A DNA stretch of 41,893 bases from Candidatus Methanofastidiosum methylothiophilum (GTDB lineage Archaea; Methanobacteriota_B; Thermococci; Methanofastidiosales; Methanofastidiosaceae): the NCBI GenBank assembly GCA_001587595.1, contig LNJB01000001.1, forward strand, positions 101,213-143,105, in the 5' to 3' direction. The position numbers and the translations under genes were made by a program. Below, piece by piece: positions 25,831 through 34,489 of this stretch. Positions within the stretch are counted from its first letter, which is position 1; each line of letters opens with the position of its first letter. Under the pieces are notes generated by a model. That model did not search any database. It worked only from the letters and a program-made list of their open reading frames with translations, and was not told the origin of the DNA.

Positions 25831-26994
25831 GTGATTTCTAAAAATCAAGATGATTCTTTTAAGGTACTCTGGGATAACACCACATATAAAGCAATTACAT
25901 ATTACAATGAAGGGAAATACAATGAAGCATTAGCGCTTGCAAAACTTTCAATTGACATTGCAAAAAAAATATACGGTAGGGAAAGTACTAAAGTTGCTAT
26001 TTCTATGAACAATCTTTCATTGATATATGATGCTCAAGGAAAATTTGAAGAAGCAGAATATCTCTCAATTGAATCACTTAAAATATGGAAAAATCAATTA
26101 GGCCCAGACGATCCGAATATTGCTACCTCTTTGAACAATCTTGCAGGTATTTACGTATCTAGGGGTAAATATAAAGAAGCTGAATCACTGTATGAGAGAT
26201 CTTTAGAGATTAAGCAAAAAGTTTTTGGTGAAAATCACGTTGAAATTGCTACAAGTTATAATAACTTAGCCGATCTTTATCGCTTAGAGAAGAAATACAA
26301 TGAGGCAGAATCTCTTTATAACAAAGCTATTGGGATATTTGAAAAAACAAAAAATAATAAGAATCCGGACATTGGATCATCTTTTAACAATCTTGCAGAA
26401 ATACTTAAAATTAAGGGCCAGTACGATGAAGCATTGAAGTTGTATAAAAAAGCCTTTGAAATATGGAAAACATCTTATGGCCCAGATCATCCAGACATAG
26501 CTACAGCAATAAATAATATAGCTGGAATTTATTATCTCGAAGGGAATTATGCTGAAGCTGAAAAACTTTACAAAGAAGTACTAAAAATTGATGAAAAAAT
26601 ATATGGCCAAAATCACCATTACAATGCAATGACCTTCAATAATATTGCTTTAGTTAAAGAGGGAATGGGGCAATATGAGGATGCTGAAAAGTATTTTAAA
26701 GAAGCTATTGAAATATCTCAAAATACTTTAGGAAAAACACATCCTTCTCTAGTAATCTATTTGAATAATGTTGCAGGTTTATATAGGGCAAAAGAAAGAT
26801 ATAAAGAAGCAGAATTTTATTTTAAAAGGGGACTTTTAGTTCTGGAAAAAGCATTTGGCACTTCTAGTCCTGATGTAGCAATGGCATTATTAAATCTAGC
26901 TGAAATGTACGATTCAATTGGAAGAGTTGAAGAAGCAAAAAGATTTTCTGAAAGTGCAAAAAGTATATATAAAAAAGCTTTTAAAAATAGTTAA
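25831..26994 (+). CDS. Kinesin-light-chain-type tetratricopeptide repeat protein
   Basis: The 387-residue protein is built almost wholly of about eight 42-residue TPR units of the kinesin-light-chain or NB-ARC-associated type. Examples are IATSLNNLAGIYVSRGKYKEAE, IATSYNNLADLYRLEKKYNEAE and IATAINNIAGIYYLEGNYAEAE. There is no signal peptide, membrane segment or enzymatic domain, so it is a cytoplasmic protein-binding scaffold. The start is GTG 25831 with GAGGTA about 5 nt upstream. It follows the receiver-domain gene by 28 bp, which makes a signalling partnership plausible. The repeats have diverged in sequence, so they are not a recent duplication. The binding partner is unknown. Confidence 0.85.
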   Translation: MISKNQDDSFKVLWDNTTYKAITYYNEGKYNEALALAKLSIDIAKKIYGRESTKVAISMNNLSLIYDAQGKFEEAEYLSIESLKIWKNQLGPDDPNIATSLNNLAGIYVSRGKYKEAESLYERSLEIKQKVFGENHVEIATSYNNLADLYRLEKKYNEAESLYNKAIGIFEKTKNNKNPDIGSSFNNLAEILKIKGQYDEALKLYKKAFEIWKTSYGPDHPDIATAINNIAGIYYLEGNYAEAEKLYKEVLKIDEKIYGQNHHYNAMTFNNIALVKEGMGQYEDAEKYFKEAIEISQNTLGKTHPSLVIYLNNVAGLYRAKERYKEAEFYFKRGLLVLEKAFGTSSPDVAMALLNLAEMYDSIGRVEEAKRFSESAKSIYKKAFKNS

Positions 26995-27002
26995 TCACAA
27001 TT

Positions 27003-27650
27003 TTAATTAAAATTACATTTTGAAGCCAGAGGACAACTTATACATTTAGGATTCTTTTTTTTACATAAATTTTTTCCTAGTAAAACTATAAGCCCATGAA
27101 ATTCTTGATATAATTTTAATTCTTCAGGAATTTCTGTTATAATATATTTTTTTAAATCATCATATTCAATATTCTCTTCAACATTCCCTAGTCTAGAGTA
27201 TAGCCTTTTAGTATAAGCATCAACAACAAATTCATTTTTCTCTGCAGCATAAAGAATAATACTATCCGCAGTTTCTTTTCCTACACCTTTAAATTTTAAA
27301 AGTTCTTCTCTAAGTTCAGCTTTATTTTTAGATAATAGTAAATTTATATCTCCTTTATAATTCTTTAATATATATTCTGATATTCCCTTTAATCTTTCTG
27401 CTTTTTGATTAAAAAATCCACTAGGTTTAATTAAATGCTTTAATTTATCTAAGGGTATTGAGGATATATCTCTTGGAGTTAAAATATTCTCTTCTTTGAG
27501 ATTTTTTATTGCTTTTTCCACATTGGTCCATGTTGATTGCTGAGTTAATATTGCTCCAATCACCACTTCAAAAGGACTATCCTTGGGCCACCAACTGCCT
27601 ATTTCCCCAAAATGATTTTTCAAAATAATATAAATTTCGAAGCTTTTCAT
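27003..27650 (-). CDS. Endonuclease III / MagIII-like HhH-GPD DNA glycosylase
   Basis: The 215-residue protein has the HhH-GPD fold. It shows [23 protein letters not shown] near the N-terminus, the helix-hairpin-helix [16 protein letters not shown], the catalytic aspartate in [14 protein letters not shown], and a C-terminal [4Fe-4S] loop with the C-x6-C-x2-C-x5-C pattern. The lysine of bifunctional endonuclease III in the hairpin (GVGRKTA type) is not in its usual place here. A monofunctional glycosylase of the MagIII type, removing alkylated bases, is therefore more likely than an AP lyase. The start overlaps the hemB stop (ATGA), so it is the last gene of the met8-hemA-hemB transcript. A metabolic reason for that link is not evident. 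Confidence 0.85.
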   Translation of the reverse strand: MKSFEIYIILKNHFGEIGSWWPKDSPFEVVIGAILTQQSTWTNVEKAIKNLKEENILTPRDISSIPLDKLKHLIKPSGFFNQKAERLKGISEYILKNYKGDINLLLSKNKAELREELLKFKGVGKETADSIILYAAEKNEFVVDAYTKRLYSRLGNVEENIEYDDLKKYIITEIPEELKLYQEFHGLIVLLGKNLCKKKNPKCISCPLASKCNFN

Positions 27651-28585
27651 AACGATGCGTAGTCCAATGCAAAGTACGATATAATAAAATCTGCTCCAGC
27701 ACGTTTTATGGCCAAAAGTAATTCATCAATTACTTTTTTTTCGTCTATCCACCCCATTTTTGAAGCAGCTTTCACCATTGAATATTCTCCGCTAACGTTA
27801 TATGCTGCAGTTGGCATTTCAAACTTTTCTTTTACTCTAAATATAACATCGAGATAAGCTAGAGCAGGTTTCACCATAATTATATCTGCACCTTCTTGTA
27901 TATCAAGCTCAACTTCTCTCAAAGCTTCTAGTATATTTGCAGGATCCATCTGGTAAGTTCTTCTATCCCCAAATGTGGGAGCAGAATGTGCAGCTTCTCT
28001 AAAAGGCCCATAAAAAGAAGATAAGAATTTTGCAGCATAAGACATAATTAGAATATCCTCAAATGAATTTTTGTCTAATTCGCTCCTTATGGCATTTACC
28101 CTGCCATCCATCATATCAGAAGGAGCAACGATATCTGCACCTGCTTTTGCATGGGAAAGTGCAATTCTAGACAGCAAATTCAATGTATCGTCATTTTTTA
28201 TTATACCATCGCAAACTACTCCACAGTGCCCATGTGAAGTATATTGACAAAGGCAGATATCTGTAATTACTAGAAGATTAGTATTCTCTTTTATAGTTCT
28301 TATTGCTTTTTGAACAACTCCCTTTTCGTTAAATGATTCACTACCTAATTCGTCTTTTTTTTCTGGCATGCCAAATAATAGGATACCGGGTATTCCAAGA
28401 TCTTCAACTTTTTTAGTTATCTCTTTTAGTTTAGAAATAGGATACCTGAATTGTCCAGGCATAGATTGTATTTCTTCTACTTTGTTTTTTTCATGGACAA
28501 AAATAGGATATATTAAATCTTTTGAGGTTACATTATACTCTTTAAGTAATTCCCTAAGTTTTTCATTTTTTCTTAATCTTCTCAA
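27647..28585 (-). CDS. hemB: Porphobilinogen synthase (delta-aminolevulinic acid dehydratase)
   Basis: HemB joins two 5-aminolevulinate molecules to porphobilinogen. The 312-residue protein has the zinc-site cysteines C111, C113 and C121 ([14 protein letters not shown]). The two active-site lysines are K186 ([15 protein letters not shown]) and K239 ([12 protein letters not shown]). [10 protein letters not shown] is also conserved. It is the zinc-dependent type. The start is TTG 28583-28585, which overlaps the hemA stop as TTGA; the residues that follow (RRLRKN) match the usual HemB start and no nearby ATG is available. It feeds uroporphyrinogen III synthesis for sirohydrochlorin and thus F430 and corrinoids. 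hemC and hemD are not in the window. Confidence 0.96.
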   Translation of the reverse strand: MRRLRKNEKLRELLKEYNVTSKDLIYPIFVHEKNKVEEIQSMPGQFRYPISKLKEITKKVEDLGIPGILLFGMPEKKDELGSESFNEKGVVQKAIRTIKENTNLLVITDICLCQYTSHGHCGVVCDGIIKNDDTLNLLSRIALSHAKAGADIVAPSDMMDGRVNAIRSELDKNSFEDILIMSYAAKFLSSFYGPFREAAHSAPTFGDRRTYQMDPANILEALREVELDIQEGADIIMVKPALAYLDVIFRVKEKFEMPTAAYNVSGEYSMVKAASKMGWIDEKKVIDELLLAIKRAGADFIISYFALDYASL

Positions 28586-29811
28586 TCTGACTTCTGGAAA
28601 GATTCTACCGCCTCCAAGTTATTGTATACTTTTTCCCTTAAATCTTTGACAGGCTTATGAAGAACTTTAGAAACAATCGCTTTTGTTAAATCCTCTATAA
28701 TCATTATTTCTTTTTCATTATTTAAATTTAGCATTTTTAAGGCTCTATCAAGCTCTGTTTTTCGAATATCCTCTGCTTTTAACCATACGTCGGCAATATA
28801 AGGTTCTATATACATTCCTCTAAGACTATTCCCAAGTTTTTTTATCTCATCTTCAACTATTATTGAGGCCTTTTCTGCCTCCTCTCTTCTTAGCTCCATG
28901 TTTTCTTTCGCTATTTCCGAAAGAGAATCGATATTGTAAAGATGTACTCCATCAATATCTCCTACAGATTGATCTACATCTTTTGGTATTGCAATATCTA
29001 TAATCACTAAATCCTTGTTTCTTTCCTTGATTATTTCTCTAATATCTTTAGTATGAATTATAGTGTGAGGAGCAGAAGTTGCAGTAATTACTAGATCAGA
29101 AACTTTGATATGGTCCATTAAATAATCAAATTTTAATGCTTGGCCTCCAACGGTATTCGCTATATTTTTTGCAGTTTCATAATTTCTATTTGAAACATAT
29201 ACGCCTTCAACACCTTTTGAGGATAATGATTTTGCAATAAGGCAGCTCATCTCCCCTGCTCCAACAATCAATATTTTTTTGTCTACTAAAGAACCAAATA
29301 TCTTCTCTGCCAGTTTAACTGCAGCACTTCCAATTGAGACTCCACCTTTAGATATATCTGTACTCGTTCTTACAAGTTTTCCAACTCGTATAGCTTGATT
29401 GAAAATAATATCTAATAGTGAACCTGTTAAGCATTCATTCTTACATTCAAAATAATTATTTTTCACTTGAGCTAGAATTTGATTTTCTCCAATAATGAGA
29501 GATTCCAGACCAGATGCAACTCTAAACAAATGCCTTATTGCTTCATCACCACTAGATATTTCCAAATAACTCTCGACATCCGGGCTAATGTTTTTTAAAA
29601 GAAGAATAATGCCTTCTATGGATTCTCCTCGATCTGCCACAGCATATATTTCAGTTCTATTGCATGTATTTAGGATAACACATCCTTTTGCACTTGTTTC
29701 ACAACATATCTGTTTCATGAGATCATTTCTATGTTTTTTTGAAAAGGAAAATTTTTCCCTGACATGCTCAGGAGCATTTTGGTAAGTAATCCTAAAATTT
29801 AATAAGAACAT
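28582..29811 (-). CDS. hemA: Glutamyl-tRNA reductase
   Basis: HemA reduces glutamyl-tRNA to glutamate-1-semialdehyde with NADPH, the entry to C5 tetrapyrrole synthesis. The 409-residue protein has the catalytic cysteine C50 in [10 protein letters not shown], the [17 protein letters not shown] segment near residues 100-120, the Rossmann motif [17 protein letters not shown], and a C-terminal dimerisation helix. The start ATG 29809-29811 follows the stop of the precorrin-2 dehydrogenase gene with no gap, and GAGGAG lies in the end of that gene. It is coupled to hemB by a 4-bp overlap. The length and motifs are normal. Confidence 0.97.
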   Translation of the reverse strand: MFLLNFRITYQNAPEHVREKFSFSKKHRNDLMKQICCETSAKGCVILNTCNRTEIYAVADRGESIEGIILLLKNISPDVESYLEISSGDEAIRHLFRVASGLESLIIGENQILAQVKNNYFECKNECLTGSLLDIIFNQAIRVGKLVRTSTDISKGGVSIGSAAVKLAEKIFGSLVDKKILIVGAGEMSCLIAKSLSSKGVEGVYVSNRNYETAKNIANTVGGQALKFDYLMDHIKVSDLVITATSAPHTIIHTKDIREIIKERNKDLVIIDIAIPKDVDQSVGDIDGVHLYNIDSLSEIAKENMELRREEAEKASIIVEDEIKKLGNSLRGMYIEPYIADVWLKAEDIRKTELDRALKMLNLNNEKEIMIIEDLTKAIVSKVLHKPVKDLREKVYNNLEAVESFQKSD

Positions 29812-30345
29812 TTATACTCCTCTTTTTATTTTTTCATATGTTCTTTCCATAGAATTTTTGTTTTTTCTAGCATCAATTAATAATTTTGCTTCTCTGTCTT
29901 TACTATCAATAAATTCAATGAGCTCTTCTTTAAGTCTTTTGGAATAGTAAGGACACTCTCCTTTGGTGGATATTGCCAGTAACAAATTCTCTTTTTCAAT
30001 AATCGCAGGGAATATAATGTCTGATAAATCTTTATCATCAACAACATTTACCATAATCCTATAATTTTTACAAATGTTAGATAACTTTCTATTGAGTTCT
30101 TTATCATTTAGGGACATTATCACAAAACTAATTTCATCTGTTAATAGATCTCTAAAATTATTTTCACTAACTTCCATTTTAACTTTTTTGATATTTAAAT
30201 TCTCAAAATCTTTATGGAATTCAGAGGATACAATTTTAATATTTTCTGTGAACTCAAGAAGTTTTTTTGCTTTCCTTAATGATACATTGCCCCCTCCTAT
30301 TATGAGAATCTCTTTATTTGTGTTAAGAATTATTGGAAAGTACAA
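29812..30345 (-). CDS. Precorrin-2 dehydrogenase / sirohydrochlorin synthase (Met8/SirC-like)
   Basis: The 177-residue protein resembles the NAD-binding CysG-N/Met8 family that oxidises precorrin-2 to sirohydrochlorin. Its Rossmann motif is EILIIGGGNVSLRKAKKLL near residues 12-30. The VNVVDDKDLSDIIFPAII segment carries the aspartates typical of the active site. A short C-terminal helical domain follows. Its product is the direct substrate of CfbA, encoded 5 kb away. The start is TTG 30343-30345 with GTGAT just upstream, and no ATG precedes the Rossmann motif. It leads the operon met8-like, hemA, hemB, glycosylase. Whether it also has ferrochelatase activity cannot be judged. Confidence 0.9.
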   Translation of the reverse strand: MYFPIILNTNKEILIIGGGNVSLRKAKKLLEFTENIKIVSSEFHKDFENLNIKKVKMEVSENNFRDLLTDEISFVIMSLNDKELNRKLSNICKNYRIMVNVVDDKDLSDIIFPAIIEKENLLLAISTKGECPYYSKRLKEELIEFIDSKDREAKLLIDARKNKNSMERTYEKIKRGV

Positions 30346-30552
30346 TTTATCACGAAGTAAACAATGTGATTATCTTATAAATGCTTTTCCAAAAATATCA
30401 TGACTATATAGGCTGTGATATAGATACAGTATGCATACTCTTATTTTTTTACATATATCATTAACACAATTTGTCATGCTTTTATACAGGGAATACTTAA
30501 CAGAAACTTTTGTTAAGATCTTGTGTAATGAAATATATGTATTAAAAATATA
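30346..30552 (-). promoter_or_regulatory. Promoter region of the met8-hemA-hemB operon with palindromes
   Basis: This 207-bp gap lies between the NSS transporter and the tetrapyrrole operon. A CATTTATAAG stretch at about 30371-30380 on the minus strand is the TATA candidate. Upstream of it are a perfect 12-bp palindrome AGTATGCATACT (30428-30439) and an inverted repeat CTTAACA/TGTTAAG (30496-30502 and 30511-30517). The minus strand here also has AATTGTGTTAATGATATA, 17 of 18 bases identical to the nik-type promoter around 37831-37848. Any of these could be operator sites. No gene was seen. Confidence 0.4.
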
Positions 30553-31872
30553 TTATAAAAGCCCTATTCCTGCTAAGAATATCAAGAATATTGAAATCGG
30601 TGCAATAGTTCTGCATATCCATATCCAAGACTTTTCGAATTTAAATTTTCCCTCTAGATTAATCTCTTTGAGGGCTGTATCTTTAATAACCCATCCTACA
30701 AATAAAGTTACAAATATTCCCCCAAGGGGGAGAAGTATGTTAGAGGACAAATAATCCATTGCATCTAAGAATTGCATCCCAAATAGATTAAGAGAAATTG
30801 TCCCATTTGATAAAGCTGACGGAACTCCTATAATGAAAGCCGTAGTTCCTAAAGCTAATGCCGCTTTTTTTCTTGACCAATTTCTTTCATCTTTCACGTA
30901 GGCCACAGATACTTCTAGTAATCCTATCGCCGAAGTAAGCGCAGCAATGAATAATAATAAAAAAAATAAAGCAGACCAAATTTGCCCAAACGGCATTAGT
31001 GCAAATATTGAGGGTAGTGTAATAAAAATAAGTCCTGTTCCGGCTCCAGGCTCAATTCCAAAAGTAAAAGCTGTTGGGAATATTACAAATCCTGCTAAAA
31101 GTGCAAGTAACATGTCGAGAAAAGTAACGATAAATGCAGATTTAGGTAATGATATTTCTTTTGGTATATAACTTCCATAGGTAATCATTGCTCCCATGCC
31201 TAGGGAAAGTGAAAAGAATGCTTGGCCCAAAGCTGCCAAAATAGTTCTCCCAGTTACTTCTGAAAAATTAGGATTTAAATAAAATCTAATTCCATCTGGT
31301 GCACCGGGCAGGGACACTCCTCGAATGACTAATAACAAAAGAATCAATATAAGTATCGGCATTAAAATTTTAGACCAAGTTTCAATCCCTTTTTCAACAC
31401 CTAAGTAAACAACATAAATTGTAATCAAAATAAAAATTGCTTGAAAGAAAATATTTTGTAATCCATTTGAGGTAAATTGATTAAAGTAGGTGGTAGTGTT
31501 CACATTAGGCGAAATCAATCCTGTAAATGAACTTATGAAGTACTTAATTGTCCATCCGGCAATTACGGAGTAATAAGATAGTATAATAAATCCTGCAATT
31601 ATACCTATCCATCCTACAACCGGCCATTTTCCCCCTTTAAGTTTTTTAAATGCACCTACTGCGTTTAGTTTGGAAGATCTACCGACTGCAAATTCTGCTA
31701 ACATTACTGGTACTCCTATGGAAAATACTATAATAAAGTATATTAAAACAAAAGCGGCTCCACCATTTGCTCCTGTGATATAAGGAAAACGCCAGACATT
31801 TCCTAATCCCATAGCAGAGCCTGTAGCAGCTAACAAGAAACCTATTTTACTATTCCATACTTCCCGTTCCAT
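30553..31872 (-). CDS. Sodium-dependent neurotransmitter:sodium symporter (NSS/SNF) family transporter
   Basis: This is a hydrophobic protein of about 439 residues with 11-12 membrane segments. The first helix carries the NSS signature LAATGSAMGLGNVWRFPYITGANGGAAF, which forms the sodium and substrate sites. The core shows the LeuT-type five-helix inverted repeat in outline. Family members import amino acids or related amines with sodium; the substrate cannot be predicted here. The frame reaches a GTG at 31878, but ATG 31870-31872 is preferred. A TATA box is at 31904-31917, so the leader is only about 10-15 nt. It appears to be transcribed on its own. Confidence 0.92.
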   Translation of the reverse strand: MEREVWNSKIGFLLAATGSAMGLGNVWRFPYITGANGGAAFVLIYFIIVFSIGVPVMLAEFAVGRSSKLNAVGAFKKLKGGKWPVVGWIGIIAGFIILSYYSVIAGWTIKYFISSFTGLISPNVNTTTYFNQFTSNGLQNIFFQAIFILITIYVVYLGVEKGIETWSKILMPILILILLLLVIRGVSLPGAPDGIRFYLNPNFSEVTGRTILAALGQAFFSLSLGMGAMITYGSYIPKEISLPKSAFIVTFLDMLLALLAGFVIFPTAFTFGIEPGAGTGLIFITLPSIFALMPFGQIWSALFFLLLFIAALTSAIGLLEVSVAYVKDERNWSRKKAALALGTTAFIIGVPSALSNGTISLNLFGMQFLDAMDYLSSNILLPLGGIFVTLFVGWVIKDTALKEINLEGKFKFEKSWIWICRTIAPISIFLIFLAGIGLL

Positions 31873-31951
31873 GCCCACACTCTCAACTAATTGATTTCTA
31901 ATCAGTATATAAATTTCCCCAATAAAGAATAGAATATTATGGTAGCTATAA
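31873..31951 (-). promoter_or_regulatory. NSS transporter promoter
   Basis: On the minus strand GAAATTTATATACT (31904-31917) is a clear TATA box, with a predicted transcription start near 31885. No Shine-Dalgarno site of the usual GGTGAT type is seen between it and ATG 31872. The remaining bases to 31951 are the 3' end of the ABC importer transcript, without an obvious hairpin. Confidence 0.5.
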
Positions 31952-32716
31952 CTATTTATAGCCTATAAAGTTATTTTTATTTTTTAAAGAATTGAATTTA
32001 GTAAATTCTTTCGTATCTCCTTGAAAAATAATTGATCCCTTATCTAAAACGACTACCTTATCAGACATAAATTCGATTAAAGGTATGTTATGAGATATCA
32101 AAAGATATCCAAAATTATTTTCCTTTTGTAGATTATTCAAAAGTTCAAGTATCTGAGCCTGGACTGCAATATCCAGAGCTGAAGTTGGTTCATCCAAAAT
32201 AACATATTCTGGTTTTACTAAAAGTATTCTTGCAAGCGCCACTCTTTGATTTTGCCCTCCTGAAATTTGATGTGGGTATCTGCAAAAAATATCAGAGGAA
32301 AGCCCTACCCTATCAAGTAATTCAAGTATTAAGGATTCCCCTTTAAATACGTCCAATCCCATCAGATTTGCTGTTTCGTAAAGGGATTGTTTTATGGTTT
32401 TTTTCGGATTTAAAGATCCTTGAGAATCTTGGAAAACCATTTTAATTTTTTTCAAAGAGATATTCCTATCTTCTGAAGAAATATGCCATATATCAGTTCC
32501 TTCTATTAAAATTTTACCAGAGGTTGGCTTTTCCAATCCCATAATTATCTTTGCAAGTGTTGTTTTCCCTACACCAGATGGGCCTATCAAGCCAACTGTT
32601 TTTCCCTTTGTGATTTCTAAAGATATATCTGAAAGGATTTTATCATATCTTTTAGAAAATAATCCATAAGAATAAGATTTTGAAACACAATCAACGACTA
32701 CTGAAATAAGTAACAC
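31952..32716 (-). CDS. Opp/Dpp/Nik-type ABC transporter ATPase, second subunit (NikE/OppF-like)
   Basis: The 254-residue ATPase has Walker A GPSGVGKTTLAK near residue 43, a Q-loop in VFQDSQGSLNP, signature ISGGQNQRVALARIL, Walker B YVILDEPTSALD and a switch histidine in LLISHNIPLIEF. The SLNP after the Q-loop is typical of the oligopeptide/nickel subfamily. Its start is GTG 32714-32716, inside the end of the previous ATPase gene (19-bp overlap), with GGGGA upstream. It is the last gene of the importer operon. The substrate cannot be read from the ATPase; see the promoter and binding-protein entries for the nickel argument. Confidence 0.88.
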   Translation of the reverse strand: MLLISVVVDCVSKSYSYGLFSKRYDKILSDISLEITKGKTVGLIGPSGVGKTTLAKIIMGLEKPTSGKILIEGTDIWHISSEDRNISLKKIKMVFQDSQGSLNPKKTIKQSLYETANLMGLDVFKGESLILELLDRVGLSSDIFCRYPHQISGGQNQRVALARILLVKPEYVILDEPTSALDIAVQAQILELLNNLQKENNFGYLLISHNIPLIEFMSDKVVVLDKGSIIFQGDTKEFTKFNSLKNKNNFIGYK

Positions 32717-33636
32717 CTCACATCCCCTTCATCAATAGAATAAATAGGCGGTGTTTTTTCACTGCATATTTTCTTTTTATGTGGACATCTTGGATGAAAT
32801 TTACAGCCCTTTGGTATATTTACCATAGAGGGGGAATTACCTTTAGGGGGATTAAAACCTCTTTCAGGTAAACTATTTAAAAGAATCTTTGAGTATGGGT
32901 GAAGAGGGTTTTTAAAAAAAGACTCTGTTTTCGTAATTTCAACTATGTCCCCTGAATACATTATAATAATTCTATCAGATAATTCTCTTGCAATGGATAG
33001 ATCATGTGTTATTAGAAGAAGGGAAGAATTATTAATTTTATTTACAGTTTTAAACTCTTCAATTATATCTCTAACAAGTTCGTTGTCAAGACCTTTTGTT
33101 GGTTCATCTGCAATAATAATTGAAGGATTTAATGTCAAGGAAATAGAAAGAAGAACTCTCTGATTCATGCCCCCTGATAATTGGTGTGGATACATTCCGG
33201 TAAACTTTGAAGGATTTTGAAATCCCATTGTTTTTAACAATTTTTTTGTTTTGGTGAAAGCTTCTTTTTTATTTATTTTTTTGTGCACTAATAAGGGTTC
33301 TGAAATCTGATCGCCAATTTTGTATAAAGGATTTAAGGACAAAGTAGGATTTTGGAATATTATGGCTATTTCTTGCTGTCTTGTCTTTTCCATTTCACGA
33401 TCAGACATTTTTAATAAATTATTTCCTTTATAAAATATATTTCCAGAGATCTCTGCATTTTGAGGCAATAGCCTAATTATAGTATTTGCAATGACTGATT
33501 TACCACATCCTGTTTCGCCCACTAAAGCAAGTGTTTCATTAGCATTAAGGCTAAATGAAGCATTATTTACCGCATAAACTTCCCCGATTGGGGTAGTGAA
33601 CTTAACATTTAAATCTTGAATCTCTAGTATTTTCAT
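32698..33636 (-). CDS. Opp/Dpp/Nik-type ABC transporter ATPase, first subunit (NikD/OppD-like)
   Basis: The ATPase has about 312 residues. Walker A is GETGCGKSVIA near residue 40, the Q-loop is IIFQNPTLSLNP, the signature is LSGGMNQRVLLSISL, Walker B is IIIADEPTKGLD and the switch histidine is in LLITHDLS. The C-terminal oligopeptide-transporter extension has the usual cysteines (GCKFHPRCPHKKKICSEKTPP). The start is ATG 33634-33636, with GTGAT just upstream; the frame also opens at a TTG at 33648. It overlaps the second ATPase gene and lies 4 bp after the stop of the permease gene. Confidence 0.9.
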   Translation of the reverse strand: MKILEIQDLNVKFTTPIGEVYAVNNASFSLNANETLALVGETGCGKSVIANTIIRLLPQNAEISGNIFYKGNNLLKMSDREMEKTRQQEIAIIFQNPTLSLNPLYKIGDQISEPLLVHKKINKKEAFTKTKKLLKTMGFQNPSKFTGMYPHQLSGGMNQRVLLSISLTLNPSIIIADEPTKGLDNELVRDIIEEFKTVNKINNSSLLLITHDLSIARELSDRIIIMYSGDIVEITKTESFFKNPLHPYSKILLNSLPERGFNPPKGNSPSMVNIPKGCKFHPRCPHKKKICSEKTPPIYSIDEGDVRCYLFQ

Positions 33637-33640
33637 TCTA

Positions 33641-34489
33641 TCACTCAAGCCCCAATACTATATTCTCTTTCTCTTCAAGTGAGAATCCTATTAGCATAAG
33701 TGAGAAAACAACTGCAACTATGCATAATCCAGGCGGTAAATACCACCACCACATTTCATTGATAAGGCCTCCCTTCATAAATGCAAAATTAAGCATCATA
33801 CCCCAACTCTTCATAGTGGGATCTCCCAGGCCTAAAAAGGATATTGATGCTTCCGAAAACATTGCGGATGCTATTGTCAACATAAACTTTGGGATAATAA
33901 CATGATTAATATTTGGCAAAATCTCAGATAAAATAATATGTTTATCGCTAAAGCCTAATGATTTTACACTCAAAATAAAAGAGGCGTCTCTTATTTGCAT
34001 AGTTGAAGATCTTACAACTCTCGCTGTTGTAGGCCACCACAAGAAACCTATTAATAGCATTATTAACCAAAAATTAGGCCTCATTAATGCTGCCAGAATT
34101 ATAATGAGGGGTATTCTTGGGATCATTAAGTATATGTCTGTGATGGCCATAAGTATCTCATCCATCATGCCACGATAATAACCTGATACAATTCCAATAA
34201 TTACTCCTAATACAGTAGCAATGATAGATGCACCAAATCCAACTATTAAACTGACTCTAGCCCCAAATAATAATTCAGATAGAATATCATTACCCATATC
34301 ATTTGTTCCTAGAAAATGAGAGCTATTTGGTGGAATATATGGTTCAAATCTTATCCAAGGATTGTAAGGTGAAATTATTCCTGCTGCAATAGCTATGAAA
34401 AGAAAAAGTAAGAAAATAGTAATACCAATTGCATTAAGATTGAGCTTAGAAATTGCATACTTCTTAAGCTCTTCTATGTGATGGGTCAT
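33641..34489 (-). CDS. Opp/Dpp/Nik-type ABC transporter permease (NikC/OppC-like)
   Basis: The 282-residue permease has an N-terminal membrane helix (AIGITIFLLFLFIAIAAGII), then the FLGTNDMGNDILSELLFGARVSL segment typical of OppC/DppC/NikC, about five more helices, and the cytoplasmic EAA coupling loop (SVKSLGFSDKHIILSEILPN) that contacts the ATPases. The start ATG overlaps the stop of the other permease gene (ATGA). No feature by itself separates peptide from nickel transport. Confidence 0.9.
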   Translation of the reverse strand: MTHHIEELKKYAISKLNLNAIGITIFLLFLFIAIAAGIISPYNPWIRFEPYIPPNSSHFLGTNDMGNDILSELLFGARVSLIVGFGASIIATVLGVIIGIVSGYYRGMMDEILMAITDIYLMIPRIPLIIILAALMRPNFWLIMLLIGFLWWPTTARVVRSSTMQIRDASFILSVKSLGFSDKHIILSEILPNINHVIIPKFMLTIASAMFSEASISFLGLGDPTMKSWGMMLNFAFMKGGLINEMWWWYLPPGLCIVAVVFSLMLIGFSLEEKENIVLGLE

